This document shows, piece after piece, positions 1-6,713 of a stretch of 35,537 bases of DNA (the stretch's first letter is position 1; every line of letters starts with the position of its first letter). The position numbers and the translations under genes were made by a program. This DNA is from Rhodospirillales bacterium. GTDB taxonomy: Bacteria > Pseudomonadota > Alphaproteobacteria > ATCC43930 > CGMCC-115725. The DNA lies in contig JAQGID010000149.1 in the NCBI GenBank assembly GCA_028291405.1, positions 1 through 35,537 of the forward strand, in the 5' to 3' direction. Below the pieces are notes generated by a model. That model did no database searches. It worked only from the letters and a program-made list of their open reading frames with translations, and had not been told where the DNA came from.

Positions 1-432
1 TTCATCGGTCCGCTCGCAAAAGTGCTGGTCAGGCAGGCCGCGCTCAGCGCATCAAGCGCCGGCGATCTCTATCAGACGCTTGGCGCGAAGATCTCGAACG
101 AGGCCGACCGGACGAGCTTCATGCGGCGGGCGGAGGCAAAGCCGGCGACGGACCACAGCGGGCCGACATTGGGCGGCACCCGGCCCGGGGCCGCCTCGGG
201 TTCGTTTACCCCGCCGGCCGGGGTTCTCGTCCCGCCGGAGGTTCAGGCCGCCGCGCAGGAGGCGCTGACCCTCATCCTGGGACCAATCGCGAAGGTGCTC
301 GTCCGGCAGGCGCTCGCACGATCGCGCAGCACGGATGAATTCTTCGACCTGCTCGCCGGACATCTCACACGCGATGACAACCGCGCCGAATTCCGTCGTC
401 AGCTCCGCAAATACCGGGACCCGCGACCATAG
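1..432 (+). CDS. C-terminal part of a repeat-containing protein (possible T6SS-linked Ser/Thr kinase), truncated by window edge
   Basis: The reading frame is open from base 1 to a TAG at 430-432, so the start lies outside the window and only 143 residues are visible. Two copies of a segment of about 45 residues are seen. Each starts with a GP-hydrophobic-AKVLVRQA motif (near residues 4-13 and again near 95-104) and ends in a charged helix with an Arg-Phe pair. They are joined by a Pro/Gly-rich linker. I recall this kind of repeat (DUF8082-like) at the C-termini of bacterial Ser/Thr kinases and nucleotide cyclases. No kinase domain is visible here, so that identity is inference. The neighbouring T6SS operon encodes a PppA phosphatase and an FHA protein but no kinase, so a PpkA-type kinase at this place would make sense. 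The gene converges on the PAAR gene. Confidence 0.6.
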   Translation, partial: FIGPLAKVLVRQAALSASSAGDLYQTLGAKISNEADRTSFMRRAEAKPATDHSGPTLGGTRPGAASGSFTPPAGVLVPPEVQAAAQEALTLILGPIAKVLVRQALARSRSTDEFFDLLAGHLTRDDNRAEFRRQLRKYRDPRP

Positions 433-451
433 CTACGGCGTACGCCGTAGC
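432..451. terminator. Perfect 20-bp palindrome between convergent genes
   Basis: The sequence GCTACGGCGTACGCCGTAGC equals its own reverse complement. It begins at the last base of the plus-strand stop codon and ends 4 nt before the stop of the minus-strand PAAR gene. As RNA it can form an 8-bp stem with a GUAC loop from either strand. Its position suggests a bidirectional terminator, but no U-tract follows on either strand. A dimeric-repressor operator (TetR operators often have a GTAC-like centre) is the alternative. Confidence 0.5.
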
Positions 452-455
452 GCCT

Positions 456-746
456 TCAGCCGACAAGGACCGTCGGATACCCCGAGACGATCGCACCGCC
501 ATGGCCGCAACTGTCGCCGATCCGGGCGGCCGGCAATCCGGCGATCAGCACCGTGAAGGCACCGACAGCGATGACGTCTGGAGGCCCGACGCAGCTCGCC
601 AAATCGCTCACTCGTGCCGCCGGCAGGCCGCCTATGAGCACCGTCGGCGCCCCCGGCGGTAGGATCGGGCCGCCGACATGGGGGACCGGCCCAGTTGACA
701 TCGGGCAGAGATGCATGTCGGTGATGCGCGCTGCGGGCATGCCCAT
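456..746 (-). CDS. PAAR-domain spike-tip protein
   Basis: This 96-residue stand-alone PAAR protein caps the VgrG trimer of the T6SS with a sharp Zn-bound tip. The sequence starts MGMPAARITDMHLCP and has the repeated hydrophobic-Gly-Leu-Pro-Ala-Ala-Arg pattern of the family near residues 36-45 and 66-75. Probable zinc ligands are H12, H23, C52 and H82. There is no N- or C-terminal extension that could be an effector domain. The start at 746 is preceded by GGAG at good distance. The frame stays open further upstream to 911, but that part overlaps the previous gene and is low-complexity Ser/Pro/Ala, so it was left out. It is the last gene of the minus-strand operon, 25 nt after the DUF6931-like gene. 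Confidence 0.92.
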   Translation of the reverse strand: MGMPAARITDMHLCPMSTGPVPHVGGPILPPGAPTVLIGGLPAARVSDLASCVGPPDVIAVGAFTVLIAGLPAARIGDSCGHGGAIVSGYPTVLVG

Positions 747-771
747 GTAAGCGTTCTCCGGAGGGCTGTTC

Positions 772-1365
772 CTACGAGTCGCGGCCGGACGCGTCGCCGC
801 GGCCGCTGCCGCCATTGGCGATATCGACCGCGGCCGCGATGAAGGCGCGGAACTTGTCATCGGACTTCTCGGGCTCGTGCTGCACGGCGGCGAGCAGCAC
901 CGCGCCGGCAACGGCGGCCGCCGTCAGCCCCTCGCCCGGCGGTACGATCGGCGCGTCGGAAGGCGCCATGCTGCCGCCGGACCAGAAGGCCGCGACGGCG
1001 GCCCAGCCCGCAGCGTTGCTGAACCGCGTCGCCTCGGCCGCCGCCATCGCGGCCCGTCGATTGTCCTCCGTCGGCCGATAGACCCAAGCTTCGGCCGCTT
1101 CTAATGCCGCGATAACTTCGGTCGGCGCATCCGAGGCGCAGACAGGGCGGCTGCAGATGCAGGCCCACCATACAGCCTCGCGCTTCGGCAACGCATGGGC
1201 CAGAAAGCGCGTCGCATCCTGGAAGAGTCGCCGATCGACAAGATGAGCGAGGAACTCGGCCGGTGGCAGATGCGTCGCGGTCGCCGCCGCGCCCGCGAGC
1301 GGAAAGCGACCGCAGATCTCGGCCGCGGTCGGTGCCATCACTTTCTTCAGCGTCATCGCTGCCAT
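772..1365 (-). CDS. DUF6931-like T6SS accessory protein
   Basis: A 197-residue, Ala-rich, mostly helical soluble protein without signal peptide or membrane segment. Visible landmarks are AVWWACICSRPV near residues 64-75, an RRAAMAAAEAT helix near 103-113, a FWSGGSMAP turn near 126-134, and an acidic/basic tail ending in a Gly/Ser-rich stretch. I recognise these as typical of DUF6931, a family found beside T6SS genes whose function I do not know. It lies between vgrG (19-nt gap) and PAAR (25-nt gap). In other systems this slot often holds effector adaptors or chaperones (DUF4123, DUF2169, EagR), but no similarity to those is seen. The start at 1365 is an ATG; an in-frame ATG at 1356 is an alternative. 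Confidence 0.75.
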   Translation of the reverse strand: MAAMTLKKVMAPTAAEICGRFPLAGAAATATHLPPAEFLAHLVDRRLFQDATRFLAHALPKREAVWWACICSRPVCASDAPTEVIAALEAAEAWVYRPTEDNRRAAMAAAEATRFSNAAGWAAVAAFWSGGSMAPSDAPIVPPGEGLTAAAVAGAVLLAAVQHEPEKSDDKFRAFIAAAVDIANGGSGRGDASGRDS

Positions 1366-1384
1366 CGCAGGCTGTCCGTCCCGC

Positions 1385-3343
1385 TCAGCCGATCATGGTG
1401 ATGCCGCCCTTCAGCTGCAGCATCCCGTCACCGTTGATCTGCGTCATCAGCCCCTTCAGCTGGGTCTGCAACTGGCCCTCGATCTTGATCGTCAAGCCCG
1501 AGATCGTCACGCCCGCCTGGTCGATCTTGATCGAACTCTGGCCGACCGTGAACTCGATCGCTTGCATCGCCTCGGTCGACGATTTTCCCAGCGAAAGCTT
1601 GGTCGTCCGGTTTCCGGTCGAGATAGTGAGGGTGTCGCTCCCCATCTCGATCTTGACCGCGCGGTTTCCGGTCTCGATCTCGTGCGTATCATTTCCACCC
1701 TTGACGGTGACCAGGCGGTTGCCGGTCTCCACCGTCACCGTGTCATTGCCCTGCTTGACCATCTCGGTGCGGTTATTCTTGATCTCGATCGTCTGGTCGT
1801 TGCCGACCTGGAGCCCGTCGTCGTTCTCGACGCTTCGGACGAAGTCCCTCTCTGCATGAAGATAGACCTGCTCCTCGCCCTTCTTGTCCTCGAACCTTAG
1901 CTCGTTGAAGTTCTCGGCGCCGCCTTGAAGCGTGGACCGTGAACGAAAGCCGCTTTGCGCGCGGTTGTCCGGAAGCGTGTAAGGCGGCATGTTGTCTTCG
2001 TTATAGACCGAGCCGGTGACGATCGGGCGATCGGGATCCCCCTCGATGAAGCTGACGACGACCTCCTGACCGATCCGCGGCAGGTGGAGCACTCCCCATC
2101 CTTTTCCGGCAATGCTGCTGGCGACCCGAATCCAGCACGAGCTCGATCTCTGACGATCCCAGTGGAAGATGACCTGCACCCGGCCATATTTGTCAGTGAA
2201 GATCTCCTGGCCGGACGGACCCGTCACTGTTGCAGTCTGGAGCCCGTGGATCATCGGCTTTGGAGTGAGGCGCTGTGGCCGAAACACGGTACTGCTGGGG
2301 ATCGCGACGAACTCGTTGCGGTAATCCGTCGCTTCGGTGCCGCCGCTGGTCCGGGTCCGATCGACGGCAACATGGCGAAGCGTCGTTACGGCATAAGATC
2401 TGCCTACCTCCGAACTCGCGCTGTGGCTGGTTAGCTCGAACGTGCCGCCAGCGAAGAGGGAGCGCGCGAAGCCGCTCGCGCGCACCGTATCGTACGCCGC
2501 TTCCTCCTCCTCCATCCGCAACCTGGTAAGAATCTCGCCGTCCTCTGACTTCTGCGAATAGTTGCCTGGATAGTCGAAGCGCTCAAACTTGCTGAGCTCG
2601 GTGATGCCGATACGGGTCGCAGTGCTCGTCAGCAGCGACGTGCTCGGCGTCTTGAAGTTGTAATCGGACTGCGCCCACTTCCCGGAAAAAAACTCATACC
2701 CGTGAACCCACGCGCTCAGCAGAGGGTTGCCGACGTTACCCTCGCTATATTTCAGCTGGTGTTGCGGACATTCTAGATAGGCGGCAGGATTATCCGCTAG
2801 CACTAGGGTGTGCTTGCCCGGCGCGTGCTGGAAGAAATAGAAAATTCCTTCTTCCTCCATCAGCCGCGAGACGAATGCGAGATCGGTTTCGCGATATTGG
2901 ACGCAATACTCGCGTTCGCGGGACTTGGCCCGCGATCCTTTGACGCCAGAAGAATCATAGAGGATTCTATGCTTCGAAAGCACCGCTTCGATGATCGCGA
3001 GCACCGTCTTAGTCTCGAAGATTCTGCAATCCGATGCGGCAGAAAGGAACCAAAGCGCCGGCGCGATCTCGATTCGGTAGCTACGTTCGCCGCGCGCCTC
3101 GCTCGACCCAGCGCGAAAGCGACGCACGATGCCGTTGAACGGCCGCATTCGATCGGTACCGATGTCCAACTCGAGCGTCGCCGGTTTGCCAAGGATGTCG
3201 CTTGCCTGCAGATCGGAGCGCGCGCTCCGGAAGCCGACGTCGAGCGAGAAGAGCTGCGACAGACCTTCGCTCCCCTCGAGTTCCTCGACGACGCACTCGT
3301 CCGGACCGAGCGACGCCGTCGTCAGTTGCATCAGCCTTTGCAT
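1385..3343 (-). CDS. vgrG: T6SS spike protein VgrG (TssI)
   Basis: VgrG trimers form the spike on top of the Hcp tube and carry PAAR and effectors. The 652-residue product has the usual order: a gp27-like N-terminal base, a gp5-like OB region (a stretch with DKYGRVQVIFHWDRQ and later EGDPDRPIVTGSVYN), and a C-terminal triple beta-helix with regular 18-residue repeats ending in a Gly-rich tail. Length is that of a plain VgrG, and I see no added C-terminal effector domain. The ATG at 3343 was chosen because the protein then begins just before the conserved gp27-like region; a second ATG at 3331 is also possible. The open frame further upstream (to 3568) runs over hcp and is Arg/Ser-rich shadow. 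It lies 88 nt after hcp and feeds into the DUF6931-PAAR pair. Confidence 0.95.
   Translation of the reverse strand: MQRLMQLTTASLGPDECVVEELEGSEGLSQLFSLDVGFRSARSDLQASDILGKPATLELDIGTDRMRPFNGIVRRFRAGSSEARGERSYRIEIAPALWFLSAASDCRIFETKTVLAIIEAVLSKHRILYDSSGVKGSRAKSREREYCVQYRETDLAFVSRLMEEEGIFYFFQHAPGKHTLVLADNPAAYLECPQHQLKYSEGNVGNPLLSAWVHGYEFFSGKWAQSDYNFKTPSTSLLTSTATRIGITELSKFERFDYPGNYSQKSEDGEILTRLRMEEEEAAYDTVRASGFARSLFAGGTFELTSHSASSEVGRSYAVTTLRHVAVDRTRTSGGTEATDYRNEFVAIPSSTVFRPQRLTPKPMIHGLQTATVTGPSGQEIFTDKYGRVQVIFHWDRQRSSSCWIRVASSIAGKGWGVLHLPRIGQEVVVSFIEGDPDRPIVTGSVYNEDNMPPYTLPDNRAQSGFRSRSTLQGGAENFNELRFEDKKGEEQVYLHAERDFVRSVENDDGLQVGNDQTIEIKNNRTEMVKQGNDTVTVETGNRLVTVKGGNDTHEIETGNRAVKIEMGSDTLTISTGNRTTKLSLGKSSTEAMQAIEFTVGQSSIKIDQAGVTISGLTIKIEGQLQTQLKGLMTQINGDGMLQLKGGITMIG
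1589..1804 (-). repeat. Four tandem 54-nt units encoding 18-residue beta-helix repeats in vgrG
   Basis: Four consecutive 18-codon units start at 1804, 1750, 1696 and 1642 (reading on the minus strand). Each begins Gly-Asn/Ser-Asp and has an Asn-Arg pair at unit positions 11-12. The protein repeats are clear; the DNA repeats have diverged. This is the needle-forming gp5-type beta-helix, not a CRISPR or mobile repeat. Confidence 0.85.
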
Positions 3344-3431
3344 TCCGCTCACCGACGATTCCGCCGCCCAATTATGCGCCTGGCGGAGCGCTTTCGTCTC
3401 CGCCACGCGACGAGACACCTTTGATCCGAAG

Positions 3432-3908
3432 CTAGGAGGCCTTGCCGAGACCGAGATCGTAGCCGACCGGAATCGGCGATGCCGCGGTGTTGTCCTCCTT
3501 GCGGGGCGTGTACTTGTATTCGATCTTCGTGAAGTTGAGCGAAAGAGACTCTGACGGACGATCGCCACCGCTCGACGCGCTGAAGCCGGAGATCATCGTG
3601 TTCGTCAGCGAGATGGTCAGGTAGGTCTCTAGCTTGTTCGCCTGAGTCTGAACGAAGTCGAGCTGAACCTGGGTACCCTTCCCGGTCAGAGCCTCCTGCA
3701 GAAGCAACGGCGAAGCACCATCGAAGCTCTTCGACAGGGTAATCTCGCTAACACTGGGCGCCGACGTCTCGCGCTCTTGCGCCGCCCCTACAGGCGTCGA
3801 GATACCGCGCCCGACTCCAAACTGGAACGAGTTGCACTCGATCCATTTCTCGTGACCCGTCGCAGTGACGGTTCCGTCGATTTTTCCATACTGCATGTAG
3901 ATCGGCAT
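3432..3908 (-). CDS. hcp: T6SS inner-tube protein Hcp (TssD)
   Basis: Hcp hexamers stack into the tube that is expelled by sheath contraction. The 158-residue product begins MPIYMQYGKIDG and has the family features in order: a trypsin-like beta-barrel opening, a GVGRGISTPVG loop near residues 31-41, SEITLSKSFDGASP near 54-67, and a late LNFTKIEYKYTP strand. Length fits the family (about 160). The start at 3908 follows AAGGGGAG at about 10 nt and a closer GGAG. An upstream in-frame start at 3941 is less likely. It is preceded by a 128-nt gap after clpV, which would allow separate, strong expression of hcp and vgrG, as tube protein is needed in excess. Confidence 0.95.
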   Translation of the reverse strand: MPIYMQYGKIDGTVTATGHEKWIECNSFQFGVGRGISTPVGAAQERETSAPSVSEITLSKSFDGASPLLLQEALTGKGTQVQLDFVQTQANKLETYLTISLTNTMISGFSASSGGDRPSESLSLNFTKIEYKYTPRKEDNTAASPIPVGYDLGLGKAS

Positions 3909-4036
3909 CGTCTCCAAACTCCCCTTTATGGCCACCGACACAAGTACGGCGTCTCACGACTACTTGCGATCGTTTAAAAACGCTTGGTTTGATGAAGTCG
4001 TAATGTAGAAAACCTGCACGCGAGAGACCATGATAT
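3909..4036 (-). promoter_or_regulatory. clpV-hcp intergenic region, possible hcp promoter and short palindrome
   Basis: This 128-nt gap is richer in A/T than its surroundings. It contains an inverted repeat CGTTTAAAAACG at 3971-3982 (5-bp arms). No convincing -35/-10 pair could be picked by eye. The gap before a highly expressed tube gene makes an internal promoter plausible; this is inference from layout. Confidence 0.3.
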
Positions 4037-6688
4037 TTATTCAATACGATATTTGAAGGCTCCTGAAGCGTCCATCGAAACCTCGGCCGCTGCGATCGGT
4101 TGCCCCTCGGCGAGGCGCTGCAGAAAGCGCGCCGACAGCTCGGGGAGCAATGTGCGGGAAAGGATATGCTCGATGTTGCGGGCACCGCTTTCGACTTCGG
4201 TGCAGCGCGCGGCCAAGCTGTCGACGAGCGCCTCCGACCAATCGAACTCTGCCTGGTAGTTGTCGCGTACGCGCGTTCTAATGCGACCGAGCTGCAGCTC
4301 GATGATCTGGCGGATGATCGCGTCGGACAACGGAAAGTACGGCACCAAGGTGACGCGTCCGAGGAAAGCCGGCCGGAAGAGCTCGAGCAAGTCGGGCCGC
4401 AGTGCCTCGGCGAGCCCCGCCGAATCGGGCATGGTTTCGGGATCGGCGCAGAGCTTATGAATCGTGTCCGTCCCGGCGTTCGAGGTCATGATGATCACGG
4501 TATTCTTGAAGTCGATGTCGCGCCCCTCCCCATCACGAATCATTCCCTTGTCGAAGACCTGATAGAAGATGTCCTGGACGCCGGGATGCGCCTTCTCCAT
4601 CTCGTCGAGTAGCACGACGCTGTAGGGACGACGGCGGACGGCCTCGGTAAGAACCCCGCCTTCGCCATAGCCGACGTATCCGGGCGGCGAGCCGAGCAGC
4701 ATCGAAACCTTATGCTCCTCCTTGAACTCGGACATGTTGATGACCGTCAGACTCTGCTCGCCGCCGTACAGAAGGTCGGCAAGGGTGAGGGCGGTCTCCG
4801 TCTTGCCGACGCCGGAGGTCCCGACCATGAAGAAGACGCCGGAAGGCTTGCGTGGATCCGCGAGACGGGCGCGCGAGGTTTGCATCGCCTCGGCGATCGC
4901 CGTAAGCGCCTCATCCTGACCGATGATCCGCGCCGCCATGCGCTCCTTGAGATTGAGCACGGCGCGGATTTGATCCGAGACCATGCGGCCGACCGGAATT
5001 CCGGTCCAGGCCGCCACGACCTGCGCCACCGCCTGCGCGTCGACGCAGACGAGCAGCAGCGGATCGTCGCCCTGGATTGATCTCAGATTCTGCTCGATCT
5101 CGGCCAACTGCCGGCGCCACGTGGCCGTCTCGTCGGCGGCGACATTCGATCGCTCGGTTGAAGATTGCGCCCGCTCCAGCTTGTCGCGAAGCTCGCTACT
5201 GGTTGCAACGAGACCCCGCTCCTGCTCCCATCGCCGCTCCAGCCGAGCAAGTTCTGCGCTGGTCTTCTCCTGATTGTCCTGCACTGCCTCGATCGCCTTG
5301 CCGTGACGGCCGCCAGAGGCCGCCTCGCGCTCGAGGATCCGGCGCTCGGTCGCCAGCAACTCGAGACGCCGTCGCCGGTCGTCGATTGCCGCTGGCGTCG
5401 CCTTCTGGCTCATCGCGACCCTGGCGCAAGCGGTGTCGATCAAGCTCACCGCTTTGTCGGGCAGCTGACGGCTCGGGATATAACGCTTCGACAGGCGCAC
5501 GCCCTCGACGAGGGCCTCGTCGAGGATCTTGACGCCGTGATGCTGCTCGAGTGTCGCGACGAGACCACGCAGCATCACGACGGCATTCGCCTCGTCCGGC
5601 TCTTCGACCTTCACGACCTGGAAGCGCCGCGTCAAGGCGGCGTCCCGCTCGAAATATTTCTTGTACTCGGCCCATGTTGTTGCCGCGATGGTGCGCAGCT
5701 CGCCGCGCGCCAGCGCCGGCTTCAGCAGGTTGGCGGCATCGTTCTGACCGGCCTGTCCGCCGGCGCCGATCAGCGTATGTGCTTCGTCGATGAAGAGGAT
5801 GATCGGCTGCGCAGACGCCTTGACCTCGTCGATCACGTTGCGCAGGCGATTCTCGAACTCGCCCTTCATTCCGGCGCCCGCCTGTAGCAGTCCGAGATCG
5901 AGCGTCCGCAGGGAGACGCTCGTCAGCCCGTCAGGCACGTCCCCGGCGGCGATGCGGATCGCGAAGCCTTCCACGACGGCTGTTTTGCCGACGCCCGCCT
6001 CGCCAGTGAGGATCGGGTTGTTCTGCCGACGCCGCATCAGGATGTCGATGAGCTGACGTATCTCGCTGTCGCGGCCGAGAACAGCGTCGATCTTTCCGGC
6101 GCGTGCGAGCGCGGTGAGGTCGATGGTGTATTGGTCGAGTGCGGTGGTCGGACCTCCCGACTTCGTTGACGAAACGTCGCCAGCGTCGCGCGGGCTGGGC
6201 AGCCCGGCGTCTTCGGACGAGCCGCTAATGATCCGCACGAGATCTTTGCGGAGCGCGTCGGCGGGAATGCGGCCGAGCTGCGCGGAGGCCTCGCGGGCGA
6301 TCGGCGCCAGATTATCGTCGGCCAGCAGCGCGGCAAGAACATGGCCGGAGCGGATCCGCGACGCGTCGCCTTCGAGCGACGCGAGCAGCCAGGCTTCGCG
6401 GGCAAGGGTGACGACCTGGGGCGAAAGCGCCGGTGCCCGGTTGTTGCCGGTCTTCAACGTGTCGAGGACGCGCGAGAGATCTGCCAAGAGCCGCGCAGGA
6501 TCGATTTCATAGTGACGCAGGATCGCGGCGATATCGCCGTCGGGGCGCTCCGTCAGCTGAAGCAGCCAATGCTCGATCTCGACGTTGTAGTGGCTGCGCG
6601 ACAACGTGAGGCCGGCAGCGGCTTCGAGCGAACGACGGCAAAAATCGTTCATACGGCCGATCAGGGAGCGAAGGTCGACAGCTAACAT
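4037..6688 (-). CDS. clpV: T6SS sheath-disassembly ATPase ClpV (TssH)
   Basis: ClpV is a hexameric AAA+ unfoldase that recognises the contracted TssB/TssC sheath and recycles it. The 883-residue protein shows a Clp N-domain (about 1-160), a first AAA module with Walker A GEAGVGKT (near 228-235) and Walker B ILFIDEAHTL (near 296-305), a coiled-coil middle domain rich in Glu/Arg (about 430-540), a second AAA module with GTSGVGKT (near 622) and VVLLDEMEKAHP (near 688), and the C-terminal small domain. The start at 6688 is set by a perfect AAGGAGG with 5-nt spacing. The open frame upstream of it overlaps the methyltransferase gene and was dropped. It sits 25 nt after the methyltransferase gene; TagJ/ImpE encoded upstream probably helps dock it on the sheath. 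Confidence 0.96.
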   Translation of the reverse strand: MLAVDLRSLIGRMNDFCRRSLEAAAGLTLSRSHYNVEIEHWLLQLTERPDGDIAAILRHYEIDPARLLADLSRVLDTLKTGNNRAPALSPQVVTLAREAWLLASLEGDASRIRSGHVLAALLADDNLAPIAREASAQLGRIPADALRKDLVRIISGSSEDAGLPSPRDAGDVSSTKSGGPTTALDQYTIDLTALARAGKIDAVLGRDSEIRQLIDILMRRRQNNPILTGEAGVGKTAVVEGFAIRIAAGDVPDGLTSVSLRTLDLGLLQAGAGMKGEFENRLRNVIDEVKASAQPIILFIDEAHTLIGAGGQAGQNDAANLLKPALARGELRTIAATTWAEYKKYFERDAALTRRFQVVKVEEPDEANAVVMLRGLVATLEQHHGVKILDEALVEGVRLSKRYIPSRQLPDKAVSLIDTACARVAMSQKATPAAIDDRRRRLELLATERRILEREAASGGRHGKAIEAVQDNQEKTSAELARLERRWEQERGLVATSSELRDKLERAQSSTERSNVAADETATWRRQLAEIEQNLRSIQGDDPLLLVCVDAQAVAQVVAAWTGIPVGRMVSDQIRAVLNLKERMAARIIGQDEALTAIAEAMQTSRARLADPRKPSGVFFMVGTSGVGKTETALTLADLLYGGEQSLTVINMSEFKEEHKVSMLLGSPPGYVGYGEGGVLTEAVRRRPYSVVLLDEMEKAHPGVQDIFYQVFDKGMIRDGEGRDIDFKNTVIIMTSNAGTDTIHKLCADPETMPDSAGLAEALRPDLLELFRPAFLGRVTLVPYFPLSDAIIRQIIELQLGRIRTRVRDNYQAEFDWSEALVDSLAARCTEVESGARNIEHILSRTLLPELSARFLQRLAEGQPIAAAEVSMDASGAFKYRIE

Positions 6689-6713
6689 GACAGCCTCCTT
6701 GCGGCGAGCAGGG

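Noticed and set aside
747-911. N-terminal extension of the PAAR reading frame
   Set aside because: It overlaps the DUF6931-like gene, is Ser/Pro/Ala low complexity, and a good ribosome site precedes the ATG at 746.
1589-1804. CRISPR-like regular spacing
   Set aside because: The repeats are in-frame protein repeats inside vgrG with no unique spacers.
3344-3568. N-terminal extension of vgrG across the end of hcp
   Set aside because: Arg/Ser-rich content without VgrG similarity; it is an out-of-frame reading of hcp and the spacer.
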